Shown here in pieces: positions 30,820 through 39,466 of a stretch of DNA of 64,000 bases (within the stretch, counting starts at the first letter, position 1; every line of letters starts with the position of its first letter). The position numbers were made by a program, and so were the translations under genes. Under the pieces are notes generated by a model that had not been told where the DNA came from, searched no databases, and saw nothing but the letters and a program-made list of their open reading frames with translations. The stretch is from Zhengella mangrovi (GTDB lineage Bacteria > Pseudomonadota > Alphaproteobacteria > Rhizobiales > Rhizobiaceae), in assembly GCF_002727065.1 (NCBI RefSeq), contig NZ_PDVP01000003.1, positions 1-64,000 of the forward strand, written 5' to 3'.

Positions 30820-33087
30820 TCATGCCACCCGTTCAGTTTCATTGAGCCGTTCGCAGTGCAGATACATGCGCAGCGCGCGCAAACCCCGGCGGGCCATGTC
30901 CGCCGCGGCCTGCACCTGCTCGGTCCGCAGCGCTTCGTCCGGCGCGTTCTCGATCTGCCGCGCCAGGTTCGCGGCCCGTTCGATGGCGAATTGCCCGAGC
31001 AGACCCGCCATCCGGTGCGCCGCCTTGACGGCCTGCACCCGGTCGCCGTTCGCGGCCGCTTCTTCCAGCCGGTTGATGCTGGCCTCGACTTCCGCTTCCA
31101 CCTGGTTGAGAAGGATCCGCATGGTCGCCTCCCCCACATCCTCGGTCATGACGGTGAGAAATTCCGCGTCCAGCAGATCGTCTTTCTCCGGCACGGCCGC
31201 GGGATCGGCGGATCGCTTCGCCTGCACAGGGATGCTTCCCAGGAACGGCACCAGCGCGGCCTCGATATCCCGCATGCGAACCGGTTTGCTGATATAGGCA
31301 TCGAAGCCCGCCTTCATCAGGCGTGCCTTGTCCCGCGGGAAACTCTGGGCGGTCAGGGCGACATAGATCGCGCCGCCGCAGGCCCCGGCCGCCTTCATCG
31401 CCTTCATGGTGGACGGACCGTCCATTCCGGGCATCTGGACATCAAGGACCACCAGGTCGAAAGCCCGGTCGCGGCCGATCTCGATGGCCTCCTCGCCGCA
31501 ACTGGCCGTTTCCACGTCGGCGCCGAACTTGCGGAACATCGTTTCGGCAACCAGCAGGCTCGTCGAGGTATCGTCGACGACAAGAACGGTCTTGCCCGCA
31601 AGATCAAACGCCCCTGAAACCGCGGTACCCCCGGACTTGAGCGCGCCGTGGTCGCCCACCGCCAGTTCCAGTTGGAACGAGAACTCCGACCCTTCTCCCG
31701 GCGCGCTCTCCAGGTCGATGGTGCCGCCCATGAGGCGGACAAGACGTTGCGAGATCGCCAGGCCGAGGCCGCTTGATCCACCCTGTACCGCCCGTGAGTT
31801 CTCTCCCTGCTCGAAAGGCTGGAAAAGCCGCTTGCGCAACGATTCCGAGATCCCCTGGCCATTGTCGGAAACCGAGAAGCGCACCCGTGTGTTGCCATTG
31901 GACTGAGGCGCACAATCGATCCGCACAAGAACGTCACCGTTCTTGGTGAACTTGTTGGCGTTTCCGACCAGGTTCATCAGCACCTGGCGTATCCGGTCGC
32001 GGTCGCCGATGAGCGTATCGGGCAGATGGTCGTCGATCCGAACGGAAATGCGGTTCCTGTTCCTGCTGGCCAGGACGGCCGTCACATCCACGATTTCGCG
32101 CAGCAGGTCGGCAGGGGAAAACTCCCTCGGCTCCAGCCGCAGCTTGCCCACTTCCAGACGCGTCAGGTCGAGAATGTCGTTGATGAGCGAGAGCAGCCCT
32201 TCCGAGGCGCGCAGCACGGTGGCGAGCCGCTGGCTCTTCTCCGGGTCGCGTTCTTCCCGCTCCATGATCTCCGACAGTCCGATGATGGCATTGAGCGGCG
32301 TGCGGATGTCATGGCTCATCATGGCGAGAAATTCGGATTTTGCCTGTGAGGCCGTGGTCGCCTTGCGCGCCAGGATGCGCATCTGTTCGGCCTGCTTTTC
32401 CGCCCGCAAACGGATTTCCTCAAGGTTTTCACGTACCTTGGTCGAGTCGATAAGCAGCAGCCGGGCCCTCCTCTCGCCAAGGATGAGATAGGCCAGCATC
32501 AGGACAAGCAGGATCGCCGCCGCCGTGCCGAAGCGCGAGACCTGCTGCTCGATCAGGTCATGGTTTCGGGACAGGGTTTCGCGTTCCAGCCGATCGCTTT
32601 TCAGGCTTGCCATGGTCAGCTTGCGGATGGAGTCCCTGTAGGGAGCCAGCAGTCCCAGCATGCGCCCGGCGGCAGCGCCATCGCCGTTTCCCGCGGCGTT
32701 CACGTCGCGGTCCGCCGCCTCCAGGTCCTTGAAATACCGGTCGAAGATCGCGGCAAGGTCCGGGTCATCGCGAACCGTCGCGGCCAGGTCGCCGACCTGG
32801 AACAACCGGGCCCGGCTCCACAGCAGGTCGAACTGGAGCGAAAGGGGCATGGCGCTGTCCACCTCGCTCCCGTTGGCGATTTCGGCCAGTTGCGTCAGGG
32901 TCCGGTTGAGTTCGATTTCACCCTGTGCCGCTGCCCAGATCGTGTTTTCCGGAATCCGGTAGCGCGACTGGTCCTCGATCTTCTGCAGTTCGACATAGGC
33001 GTGGGCCGCCGAACCGACGAGGATGACGAGAAAGAGCAGGAGAAGGGCACGGACCGCCGCATGGATGCGTCGCGATCCGGCCATCAT
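30820..33087 (-). CDS. Hybrid sensor histidine kinase with REC and HPt domains (SypF-like)
   Basis: A 755-aa inner-membrane kinase. Transmembrane helices at about 12-30 and 186-205 enclose a helical periplasmic sensor of about 155 residues. A coiled linker leads to HisKA with H259 (MMSHDIRTPLN), HATPase (NLVGNANKF, DNGQGI, GLGLAISQRLV), a receiver (VVLDVQMPGMDG) and a C-terminal HPt domain (AAHRMAGLLGQFA). The phosphate should pass from His to Asp to HPt and on to the SypG-like regulator, and possibly to the receiver of the SypE-like protein. The ATG at 33087 overlaps the stop of the upstream gene (ATGA), so the kinase is translationally coupled to a secreted molybdopterin-domain-like protein that may be its sensor partner. 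Confidence 0.9.
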   Translation of the reverse strand: MMAGSRRIHAAVRALLLLFLVILVGSAAHAYVELQKIEDQSRYRIPENTIWAAAQGEIELNRTLTQLAEIANGSEVDSAMPLSLQFDLLWSRARLFQVGDLAATVRDDPDLAAIFDRYFKDLEAADRDVNAAGNGDGAAAGRMLGLLAPYRDSIRKLTMASLKSDRLERETLSRNHDLIEQQVSRFGTAAAILLVLMLAYLILGERRARLLLIDSTKVRENLEEIRLRAEKQAEQMRILARKATTASQAKSEFLAMMSHDIRTPLNAIIGLSEIMEREERDPEKSQRLATVLRASEGLLSLINDILDLTRLEVGKLRLEPREFSPADLLREIVDVTAVLASRNRNRISVRIDDHLPDTLIGDRDRIRQVLMNLVGNANKFTKNGDVLVRIDCAPQSNGNTRVRFSVSDNGQGISESLRKRLFQPFEQGENSRAVQGGSSGLGLAISQRLVRLMGGTIDLESAPGEGSEFSFQLELAVGDHGALKSGGTAVSGAFDLAGKTVLVVDDTSTSLLVAETMFRKFGADVETASCGEEAIEIGRDRAFDLVVLDVQMPGMDGPSTMKAMKAAGACGGAIYVALTAQSFPRDKARLMKAGFDAYISKPVRMRDIEAALVPFLGSIPVQAKRSADPAAVPEKDDLLDAEFLTVMTEDVGEATMRILLNQVEAEVEASINRLEEAAANGDRVQAVKAAHRMAGLLGQFAIERAANLARQIENAPDEALRTEQVQAAADMARRGLRALRMYLHCERLNETERVA

Positions 33088-33545
33088 TGGAACCGCAGTT
33101 CCTTGACCTGCCACACCCACTTGAAATTGTGGCGCTCGTCCGCGAATTCCGGAAATTCATCGCGCGGGTAGATGATCCAGAAAGGCCCCTTGTCGCGCAC
33201 CGACATCCGCTCGCCGTTCATCCTGGTTGCCAGGAGAACCGGGAATGCAAGGATTTCCGAGACTGGAATTTCCGCTTGGTAGTCGTTGATGGCGGTAACC
33301 ATCACGGTTCCGCCGGCAATCCCGTGAGCCTTGGCGATGTCCGACATCAGCACGCCCTCGAAGACGGGTGTACCGTCCGTCCAGGTCGTCGAGGTCCGAA
33401 CCGTGCTCAGACCGAGTTTTTCCAGCTCTTCGACGGAATAGACGGTTTCGACGCCCTTGGCCTCAACCGTCAGTGGAAGTGACTGCGCTGCCGCCGCCAT
33501 CGTAGACGCCAGCATGGCAAGCAGGATCAGCAAGATCCGTTTCAT
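33084..33545 (-). CDS. Secreted molybdopterin-binding-domain-like protein coupled to the kinase
   Basis: The protein has 153 residues. A signal peptide (MKRILLILLAMLASTMAAAA) is followed by a compact domain resembling the oxidoreductase molybdopterin-binding (SUOX) fold: TVYSVEELEKLG, FEGVLMSDIAKAHGI, VTAINDYQAEIPVSEI, LLATRMNGERM and GPFWIIYPRDEFPE. No conserved Cys ligand for molybdenum is present, so it is probably not an enzyme and may bind a ligand for the adjacent kinase. The ATG at 33545 follows GAGGGGGC; a longer start at 33572 lacks a clean signal peptide. It is the first gene of the regulatory operon. Confidence 0.7.
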   Translation of the reverse strand: MKRILLILLAMLASTMAAAAQSLPLTVEAKGVETVYSVEELEKLGLSTVRTSTTWTDGTPVFEGVLMSDIAKAHGIAGGTVMVTAINDYQAEIPVSEILAFPVLLATRMNGERMSVRDKGPFWIIYPRDEFPEFADERHNFKWVWQVKELRFQ

Positions 33546-33745
33546 GTGAATGCCCCCTCGTAACCGCTGCACACGTTACGGCATACCAACAATTCCTAAC
33601 AATCGGATTGATTCGACAAAATGGATTTTATCTTTTCTGCGCGGGGCAGTGATGGCGGGTCCCTGCGGCGCCCGGACAGCGAATTTGGCCACTTGCAGCT
33701 TCCCTCGCAGCCCAGGGACTGCGCTGTCCGTCTGACGCCGGCCTC

Positions 33746-34165
33746 TCAGGACGCTTCGATGGCCTGGCAGGCCTGGCACAGGCCCCGCAGTTCGACGATC
33801 GATTTCGATGCCCTGAAACCGGCCTGGCCGGCGACGTGCTTCAGCCGCGCAGCCAGGGTCTCGTCGGCGATTTCCGAAACGTGGCCGCAACGCTCGCAGA
33901 TGGCGAAGGCAACCGTTTCGTGGTTGTCGCAGGCCGGGTGCCGGCAGGCGACGAAGGCGTTCAGGCTTTCGAGGCGATGGACCATGCCAAGTTCGAGCAG
34001 CTTCTCCAGCGCCCGGTAGACCTGCAACGGGGCACGGACTCCCTCGGCCCGGAGCTGGTCCAGGATCGCGTAAGCGCTCAGCGGCCCCTCGGCGTCGTTG
34101 AGCGCGCCCATGACGAGGCTCTGGTTGCGCGTCAGATCCCCGTTGTCCGGTCCTTGACGGGTCAT
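33746..34165 (-). CDS. zur: Zinc uptake regulator, Fur family
   Basis: A 139-aa Fur-fold repressor. The N-terminal winged helix (LTRNQSLVMGALNDAEGPLSAYAILDQL, VYRALEKLLELGMVHRL) is followed by a dimerisation domain with structural-zinc motifs CERCG and CQACQ and a His/Cys set (ACRHPACDNHE). Its place directly after znuCB, with the ATG 4 bp past the znuB stop and GGGAGGGG upstream, identifies it as Zur rather than Fur or Mur. It should repress znuA and znuCB-zur when zinc is plentiful, acting at the palindrome at 35919-35938. Confidence 0.88.
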   Translation of the reverse strand: MTRQGPDNGDLTRNQSLVMGALNDAEGPLSAYAILDQLRAEGVRAPLQVYRALEKLLELGMVHRLESLNAFVACRHPACDNHETVAFAICERCGHVSEIADETLAARLKHVAGQAGFRASKSIVELRGLCQACQAIEAS

Positions 34166-34169
34166 CGGC

Positions 34170-34994
34170 TCAGCCCCTCCCTGCCCGGCGCGCCCGGACA
34201 ATGTCCGCAAGCCCGGCAAGCGGTGTCAGCGAGAGCACGAAGAGACAAAGGGCCGCGACGACGATCGAGGGCCCGGACGGCGTATCCCAGTTGAGCGACG
34301 CGGACAGCCCGCCGGAAACGGCAGCCGCCCCGATCGCGGCCGCCAGAATGGCCATCAGTTCCGGGCCGCCGGCAAACCGGCGCGCCGTGGCAGCCGGGAT
34401 GATCAGCATCGCGGTGATGAGCAGAACACCGATGATCTTCATGGCGATCGCGATCACGCCTGCCATGAGCAGCATGAAGACGAGGTTGGCGCGATCCGGC
34501 TGCATACCCTCCGCCTCGGCGATTTCGGGATTGACCGTGGCGGCGAACAGCGGCCGCCAGATCGCCGCGAGGACACCGAGCACCACGGCGCCGCCGCCCC
34601 AGATCAGCGCGATATCGGTTTTCGAAACCGCCAGGATATCCCCGAAGAGCAGGCCCATCAGGTCGATCCGCACCCAGGTCATGAAGGCGAGAACCACGAG
34701 TCCCAGCGCCAGTGCCGAATGCGACAGCAGCCCGAGCAACGCGTCGGAGGAGAGGCTTGCGCGGCGTTGCAGCGTGAGGAGTGCCAGCGAGACGAGCGCC
34801 GACACGACGAAAACCGCGATCGTCAGGTCGATCTCGAACAGCAGGCCGAGCGCCACGCCGAGAAGCGCGCCATGGGAGAGCGTGTCGCCGAAATAGGCCA
34901 GCCGCCGCCAGACGATGAAGCAGCCCAGCGGCCCGGCGATCAGGGCGACACCGCAACCGGCGACGAGCGCGCGCACGAAGAAATCGTCAAGCAT
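34170..34994 (-). CDS. znuB: Zinc ABC transporter permease
   Basis: A 274-aa integral membrane protein of the ABC-3 metal permease family with about eight hydrophobic segments, opening MLDDFFVRALVAGCGVALIAGPLGCF and containing the conserved GDTLSHGALLG block. It moves Zn2+ across the inner membrane, powered by ZnuC. The ATG at 34994 lies within the 3' end of znuC (8-bp overlap); a longer frame into znuC is rejected. Confidence 0.92.
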   Translation of the reverse strand: MLDDFFVRALVAGCGVALIAGPLGCFIVWRRLAYFGDTLSHGALLGVALGLLFEIDLTIAVFVVSALVSLALLTLQRRASLSSDALLGLLSHSALALGLVVLAFMTWVRIDLMGLLFGDILAVSKTDIALIWGGGAVVLGVLAAIWRPLFAATVNPEIAEAEGMQPDRANLVFMLLMAGVIAIAMKIIGVLLITAMLIIPAATARRFAGGPELMAILAAAIGAAAVSGGLSASLNWDTPSGPSIVVAALCLFVLSLTPLAGLADIVRARRAGRG

Positions 34995-35835
34995 CGCGGC
35001 CCTCCCGGCTGGAGCCATGCCCATGCGCATCGCCGTGATGATGGTGATGCCCGTCTTCGGCATGGCAATGGTCGGTCACGCTGCCGTCGGCATGGCGCAC
35101 CCGGCCGTCCGGCAGGTGCGTGTGATCGTGGTGGTGCTCGTAGACGGCCAGCGCCTGGGCAGCCGGCGCACCGAACATGCGCCGGTATTCGGGACTGGAA
35201 GCCACCGCCGTCGGCGTGCCCGAACAGCAGACATGGCCGTTGAGGCAGATCACGCGGTCGGTGGCAGCCATGACGATGTGCAGATCATGCGAAATCAGCA
35301 GCACCCCGCAGTCGAGTTCGCCGCGTATGCGCCCGATCAGCTCGTAGAGCGCGATCTCGCCGCTGAAATCCACGCCCTGGACGGGTTCGTCCAGCACCAG
35401 CAGATCCGGCTTTCGCGCAACCGCGCGGGCCAGCATCACGCGCTGGAACTCGCCGCCGGACAGGTTGCGCACCTCGGCGTCGCGAAGATGGGTCACGCCC
35501 GTGGCTTCCATCGCCCGCAGGGCATCGCCGCTGCTGACCCGGCCGGTCAGATGCATGAAGCGGTCGACACTGAGCGGCAAGGTCCAGTCGACGGAAACCT
35601 TTTGGGGGACGTAGGAGACCACGAGCCCCTTGTGCCGGATCGCTTCGCCCTCGTCCGGCCGCACGATGCCTAGGGCCATCTTCGCGGTGGTCGATTTTCC
35701 CGACCCGTTCGGTCCGATCAGTGTCACGATTTCACCACGTCCGACCGAGAGACTGACGCCACGCACCAGCCAGCGTCCGGCGCGCGAGACACCGGCCTGG
35801 TTCAGCGAGACGAGCGGAGCGGTTTGTGATGCCAT
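34987..35835 (-). CDS. znuC: Zinc ABC transporter ATPase with His-rich tail
   Basis: A 282-aa ATPase of the zinc importer. Walker A is GPNGSGKST, the signature is LSGGEFQRV and Walker B is LLVLDEPVQGVD; the H-loop is ISHDLH. The last 50 residues are loaded with His (YEHHHDHTH, DGHHHHHGDAHGHG) and extend beyond the catalytic core, probably as a cytoplasmic zinc buffer or sensor. Some other ZnuC proteins have a similar tail. First gene of znuCB-zur. Confidence 0.93.
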   Translation of the reverse strand: MASQTAPLVSLNQAGVSRAGRWLVRGVSLSVGRGEIVTLIGPNGSGKSTTAKMALGIVRPDEGEAIRHKGLVVSYVPQKVSVDWTLPLSVDRFMHLTGRVSSGDALRAMEATGVTHLRDAEVRNLSGGEFQRVMLARAVARKPDLLVLDEPVQGVDFSGEIALYELIGRIRGELDCGVLLISHDLHIVMAATDRVICLNGHVCCSGTPTAVASSPEYRRMFGAPAAQALAVYEHHHDHTHLPDGRVRHADGSVTDHCHAEDGHHHHHGDAHGHGSSREGRDA

Positions 35836-35918
35836 GGTCCGACGGCGGCTCCGGTTCCCGGGATTGGAAAGGACGACTTGTCAGACCATATCGCACACGT
35901 TATACAATTACACAATAA

Positions 35919-35938
35919 TGTAATCTAATAACATTACA
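35919..35938. promoter_or_regulatory. Zur-box-like palindrome between znuC and znuA
   Basis: TGTAAT and ATTACA are perfect 6-bp arms around CTAATAAC, giving a 20-bp imperfect palindrome with the GTAATGTTAT-like composition of proteobacterial Zur boxes. It lies 27 bp before the znuA ATG in a very AT-rich 129-bp divergent region. A further half-site-like GTTAT occurs at about 35899. Control of both operons by Zur is inferred. Confidence 0.65.
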
Positions 35939-35964
35939 CACCCCACGATTTTCCGGAGACGATC

Positions 35965-36930
35965 ATGCGCCGCCTTGCTCCTGCCCTGCTTGCATGCGGG
36001 TTCCTCCTGTCCACGGCGGCATCGGCCCTGGCCGGCATCGAGGTTGCGGCTTCCATCAAGCCGGTGCACTCCCTCGTGGCTGCCGTCATGCAGGGAGTTG
36101 GCAAGCCCGAACTCCTCATCGAGGGTGCGGGATCGCCGCACACCTATGCCCTCAAGCCGTCGCAGGCCCGCATGCTCGAGGGAGCAGACCTGGTGTTCTG
36201 GGTCGGCCCGCAGCTTGAAACCTTCCTGGAAAAGCCGCTCAAGACGATCGCCAGGGAGGATGCGTCCGTGAGCCTCTTTGCCGCCGGCGGCGTGGTCCGC
36301 CTTGCGTTCAGGGAAGGCGCGACATTCGAGATGGAGACGCATGACGGTCACGACGAACCCGGCAACGACGATCACGCGGCCGGGACGGATCACGGGCACG
36401 GCGATGAAGGCTTTGACCCGCATGTCTGGCTCGACCCGGTCAATGCCAAGGCCCTAGTCTACGAGATCAGCCAGCGCCTGGTCCAGGCTGACCCCGACAA
36501 CGCGGCCACCTACGAGGCGAACGCGAAAAAGGAGCTGGAACGTCTGGATGCCCTGACGCGCGACGTCCAGGCAATGATCGAACCGGTCAAGGACAGGCCT
36601 TTCATCGTCTTTCACGACGCCTACCAGTATTTCGAGAACCGGTTTGGCCTACATGCCGCCGGGTCGGTCACGATCTCGCCGGATCATGTGCCCGGAGCGG
36701 AGCGCATTGCCGCCATCCGCCACAAGATCAGCGACCTGGGCGCAACCTGCGTCTTTTCCGAGCCGCAGTTCGAATCCAGGCTGATCGCCACGGTCACCGA
36801 GGCCAGCGCGACCCGCGTCGGCATCCTCGATCCGCTCGGAGCCGGGCTCGCCGCTGGCCCTGACCTCTATTTCGGGTTAATCGAGAACATGGCCCGGTCA
36901 TTTGCCGATTGCCTGTCGGGACAATCCTGA
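35965..36930 (+). CDS. znuA: Zinc ABC transporter substrate-binding protein
   Basis: A 321-aa periplasmic zinc-binding protein with a signal peptide (1-22). Metal-ligand histidines occur at SPHTYALKPSQ, FDPHVWLDP and VFHDAYQYF. A His/Asp-rich mobile loop (about 118-150: HDGHDEPGNDDH, DHGHGDEG) is typical of ZnuA and not of manganese binders. CCGGAGA precedes the ATG. It delivers Zn2+ to ZnuB and diverges from znuCB-zur. Confidence 0.94.
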   Translation: MRRLAPALLACGFLLSTAASALAGIEVAASIKPVHSLVAAVMQGVGKPELLIEGAGSPHTYALKPSQARMLEGADLVFWVGPQLETFLEKPLKTIAREDASVSLFAAGGVVRLAFREGATFEMETHDGHDEPGNDDHAAGTDHGHGDEGFDPHVWLDPVNAKALVYEISQRLVQADPDNAATYEANAKKELERLDALTRDVQAMIEPVKDRPFIVFHDAYQYFENRFGLHAAGSVTISPDHVPGAERIAAIRHKISDLGATCVFSEPQFESRLIATVTEASATRVGILDPLGAGLAAGPDLYFGLIENMARSFADCLSGQS

Positions 36931-36964
36931 CCGCCCCGCGCCGACCAATGCGAAAGGAGCCGGA

Positions 36965-37420
36965 TTGGACACTCTGCCCGAAGCCCTTCGCGACACCATG
37001 ACCCTGCCGCTGGACACGGCGCTGGTACGCCTTGTGGTGGCCGTTTTGCTCGGTGCCGTCATCGGCTATGACCGCGAAGCCGGGTCCCACAGCGCAGGGC
37101 TGCGCACCCACATCCTCGTGTCGCTGGCCGCCTGCCTCTTCACCCTGATCGCCATGGAGATGTTCGAGCGCTTCAACGTCGAGGGCGGCCGTGCCGATCC
37201 GATCCGTGTCATCGAGGCCGTCACCGCCGGAGTGGCCTTTCTCGCCGCCGGATCAATTCTCCATTCCCGCGGCGCCGTCCACGGTCTGACCACCGGCGCG
37301 GCCATGTGGCTGGCCGGGGCTGTCGGCCTGGCTGTCGGTGCAGGTCTCTACATTCTCGCCGTCGCGGCCACGGTCCTGGCGCTGATCATTCTCGTGCTGA
37401 TCAAGCGCATGGAGCACTGA
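36965..37420 (+). CDS. MgtC/SapB-family membrane protein
   Basis: A 151-aa protein with about four to five transmembrane segments. The MgtC signature is present: RLVVAVLLGAVIGYDREAG, GLRTHILVSLAACLFTLIA, and then GVAFLAAGSIL and GLTTGAAMWLAGAVGLAVG. Family members are tied to growth in low magnesium or in hosts, often by acting on other transporters. It starts at TTG 36965, 6 nt after AAAGGAG; an ATG at 36998 would remove the N-terminal amphipathic part. It is 34 bp after znuA and may be co-transcribed. Confidence 0.82.
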   Translation: MDTLPEALRDTMTLPLDTALVRLVVAVLLGAVIGYDREAGSHSAGLRTHILVSLAACLFTLIAMEMFERFNVEGGRADPIRVIEAVTAGVAFLAAGSILHSRGAVHGLTTGAAMWLAGAVGLAVGAGLYILAVAATVLALIILVLIKRMEH

Positions 37421-37429
37421 GCTTCGTGC

Positions 37430-38224
37430 TCACCGGTCGAGCGACAGGTCCCTGCAGACGCCATGAAGACGCGCCAGTACGGGCGAACCGGGCCGGATGG
37501 CTGCCGGCGCCGTTCCGATCAGCGTGATCACCGCCTGCGCCTCGCCCTGCCAGTCGAGGATTGGCGCTGCCGCCGCCACCAGGCCGGGAATGTAGCGGCT
37601 GTCGACGGTGGCCCCGCCCGCCGCACGCACTCGCCCAACGAGGCCGCTGATCCCCTCGCCGGTCATGGGGAAATCGAGCGGCCGCCCCCCCGCCGCGTCC
37701 ACCGCGTCCATTTCACGGGCAAGCAGCGTTGCCGTCACCGCGCGCGGAAGCCAGGCCAGGAAGACCCGCCCGGTGGCCGACGTCAGCAACGGAAGCGTCG
37801 TGCCGAGCCCCAGAGACGCCGCGACCAGCGTGGCCGCCCGCTCCCACCGCACGACGGTCGGGCCGTGATCACCCCAGACCGAAAGCATGGCGGTCATCCC
37901 GGTTTCCCGGGTCAGACCTGCCAGGTCATCGGCTGCCGCATTGACGAAATCATGCCGGTTGAGCGCGGCAAGCCCGAGCCGTATGGCGCCCGGACCAAGG
38001 TCATATTTGCCAGAGCGGCCGGCCTGCCGCACCAGGCCGGCATGCAGGAAGGACGCAAGATAGCGGTGCGCCTTTGAAGCGGGCATGGCGCATTCGCGCG
38101 CCAGGTCCGAAACGCCGATGGGCCCGTCATGGCGCACCATCGTTATCAGCACGCGAAGGGCCGCATCCAGCGACTGGAGGCCGCCGCCGCGCTCGATGCC
38201 GTCACGCTCTTCGTCACTGGTCAT
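37430..38224 (-). CDS. IclR-family transcriptional regulator
   Basis: A 264-aa regulator. The N-terminal winged helix (SLDAALRVLITMVRHDGPIGVSDLARECAMPASKAHRYLASFLHAGLV) is followed by the IclR effector domain (about 85-260). It diverges from the monooxygenase-ligase operon, so it very probably controls aromatic acid use, binding inverted repeats in the 99-bp gap. IclR proteins of such clusters bind the aromatic substrate or its CoA ester. The start at 38224 is set by the helix; longer frames run antisense through the neighbour. Confidence 0.88.
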   Translation of the reverse strand: MTSDEERDGIERGGGLQSLDAALRVLITMVRHDGPIGVSDLARECAMPASKAHRYLASFLHAGLVRQAGRSGKYDLGPGAIRLGLAALNRHDFVNAAADDLAGLTRETGMTAMLSVWGDHGPTVVRWERAATLVAASLGLGTTLPLLTSATGRVFLAWLPRAVTATLLAREMDAVDAAGGRPLDFPMTGEGISGLVGRVRAAGGATVDSRYIPGLVAAAAPILDWQGEAQAVITLIGTAPAAIRPGSPVLARLHGVCRDLSLDR

Positions 38225-38247
38225 GGGTCGCTCCGGGTTCGGTATTC

Positions 38248-38296
38248 TTTTCCATACTACAAAATGCTTTACGCATAATGGAAAAATGCGTAGCAT
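38248..38296. promoter_or_regulatory. Interleaved inverted repeats, candidate IclR operator
   Basis: Two inverted repeats overlap: TTTTCCAT (38248-38255) with ATGGAAAA (38278-38285), and ATGCTTTACGCAT (38264-38276) with ATGCGTAGCAT (38286-38296, one base shorter). They lie in the IclR-monooxygenase gap, 28 bp before the ATG at 38324. IclR proteins usually bind as tetramers to two such sites. Confidence 0.55.
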
Positions 38297-38323
38297 GCTT
38301 CTCATCAAGGGAGGAACAGCATC

Positions 38324-39466
38324 ATGGCCCATCTCGACCGCGTGGAAATCGTTGGCGGTGGCCCCGCCGGCCTTTACACATCCATCCTGGTCAGGCAGCA
38401 CTGGCCAGAGGCACAGGTGATTGTTCACGAGCAGAACGGTCCCGACGACACGTTCGGTTTCGGCGTCGTCTTCTCCGACCAGGCGTTGGACTTTCTCAAG
38501 GCCGACGACCCGGAAACCCATGAACTGATCACGCCGCGCATGGAACGCTGGCGCAACATGACGCTGAACATCAAGGGCGAACGCGTCATTCTCGACGGGA
38601 TCGGTTTTGCCGCCATCGGCCGCCTTGACCTGCTCAAGATCCTCAAGGCCCGCGCCCTGGCGCTCGGGGTCGACGTCCGCTTCAATACGCCCCTGCCCTC
38701 GCTGGACGGGATCAAGGCCGATGTCATTGTCGGTGCCGATGGCCTGAACTCGTTGATGCGCCGCTCGGACGAAGCCGCCTTCGGCGTGACGGTGGAGCAT
38801 TTCACAAATCATTTCGCCTGGTTCGGTGTCCGCAAACCCTTCGACACGCTGACCCAGACCTTCGTACAGACGGACCGGGGCACGCTGAATGCCCACCATT
38901 ACCGCTATACCCCCGACATGAGCACCTTCATCGTTGAATGTGATGATGCAACCTTTGGCGCCTATGGCTTTGACTCGATGGACGAAACGGCGACCGCGCG
39001 TGTCTGCGAGGATATCTTCGCGGAAACGCTGGAAGGGCAACCCCTCATCGCCAACCGTTCGATCTGGCGCCAGTTCCCCCGCCTCTGGTGCGATCGCTGG
39101 ACCGCCGGCAATCGCGCCCTGATGGGCGACGCAGTGCATACCGCGCATTTTTCCATCGGCTCGGGCACACGCATCGCGATGGAAGACGCCATCGCGCTCG
39201 TTCGGGCATTGCGCGAGGCCCCCTCGGTTGCTGCTGCCCTGGAGACCTACCAGGCGGTACGCCCGCCGATCGCCCGCAAGATCGTCGATGCCGCCAACAC
39301 TTCGGCCACGTGGTATGAGAGCTTCCCGGAGAAGATGAAACTCGATCCGCTCGACTTCGCCTTCGACTACATCCAGCGGTCCGGCCGCGTCGACCTGGAA
39401 CGCCTGCGCAGGCTGTCGCCGGAATTCGTCGCGCGCTACGAAGCTGCCAGGGGAGGTGCGGCATGA
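38324..39466 (+). CDS. Half-length aryl-CoA-type FAD monooxygenase
   Basis: A 380-aa class A flavin monooxygenase with GGGPAGL near residue 11 (FAD), and RALMGDAVHTAHFSIGSGTRIAMEDA as the GD motif. It resembles the N-terminal half of salicylyl-CoA 5-hydroxylase and of 2-aminobenzoyl-CoA monooxygenase/reductase, proteins of about 770 residues whose second half is an old-yellow-enzyme domain. That half is absent here and not encoded nearby. With the CoA ligase in the same operon (ATGA overlap), it probably hydroxylates an ortho-substituted benzoyl-CoA. AAGGGAGGA precedes the ATG. The exact substrate (salicylate, anthranilate or similar) is not decided by sequence. Confidence 0.8.
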   Translation: MAHLDRVEIVGGGPAGLYTSILVRQHWPEAQVIVHEQNGPDDTFGFGVVFSDQALDFLKADDPETHELITPRMERWRNMTLNIKGERVILDGIGFAAIGRLDLLKILKARALALGVDVRFNTPLPSLDGIKADVIVGADGLNSLMRRSDEAAFGVTVEHFTNHFAWFGVRKPFDTLTQTFVQTDRGTLNAHHYRYTPDMSTFIVECDDATFGAYGFDSMDETATARVCEDIFAETLEGQPLIANRSIWRQFPRLWCDRWTAGNRALMGDAVHTAHFSIGSGTRIAMEDAIALVRALREAPSVAAALETYQAVRPPIARKIVDAANTSATWYESFPEKMKLDPLDFAFDYIQRSGRVDLERLRRLSPEFVARYEAARGGAA

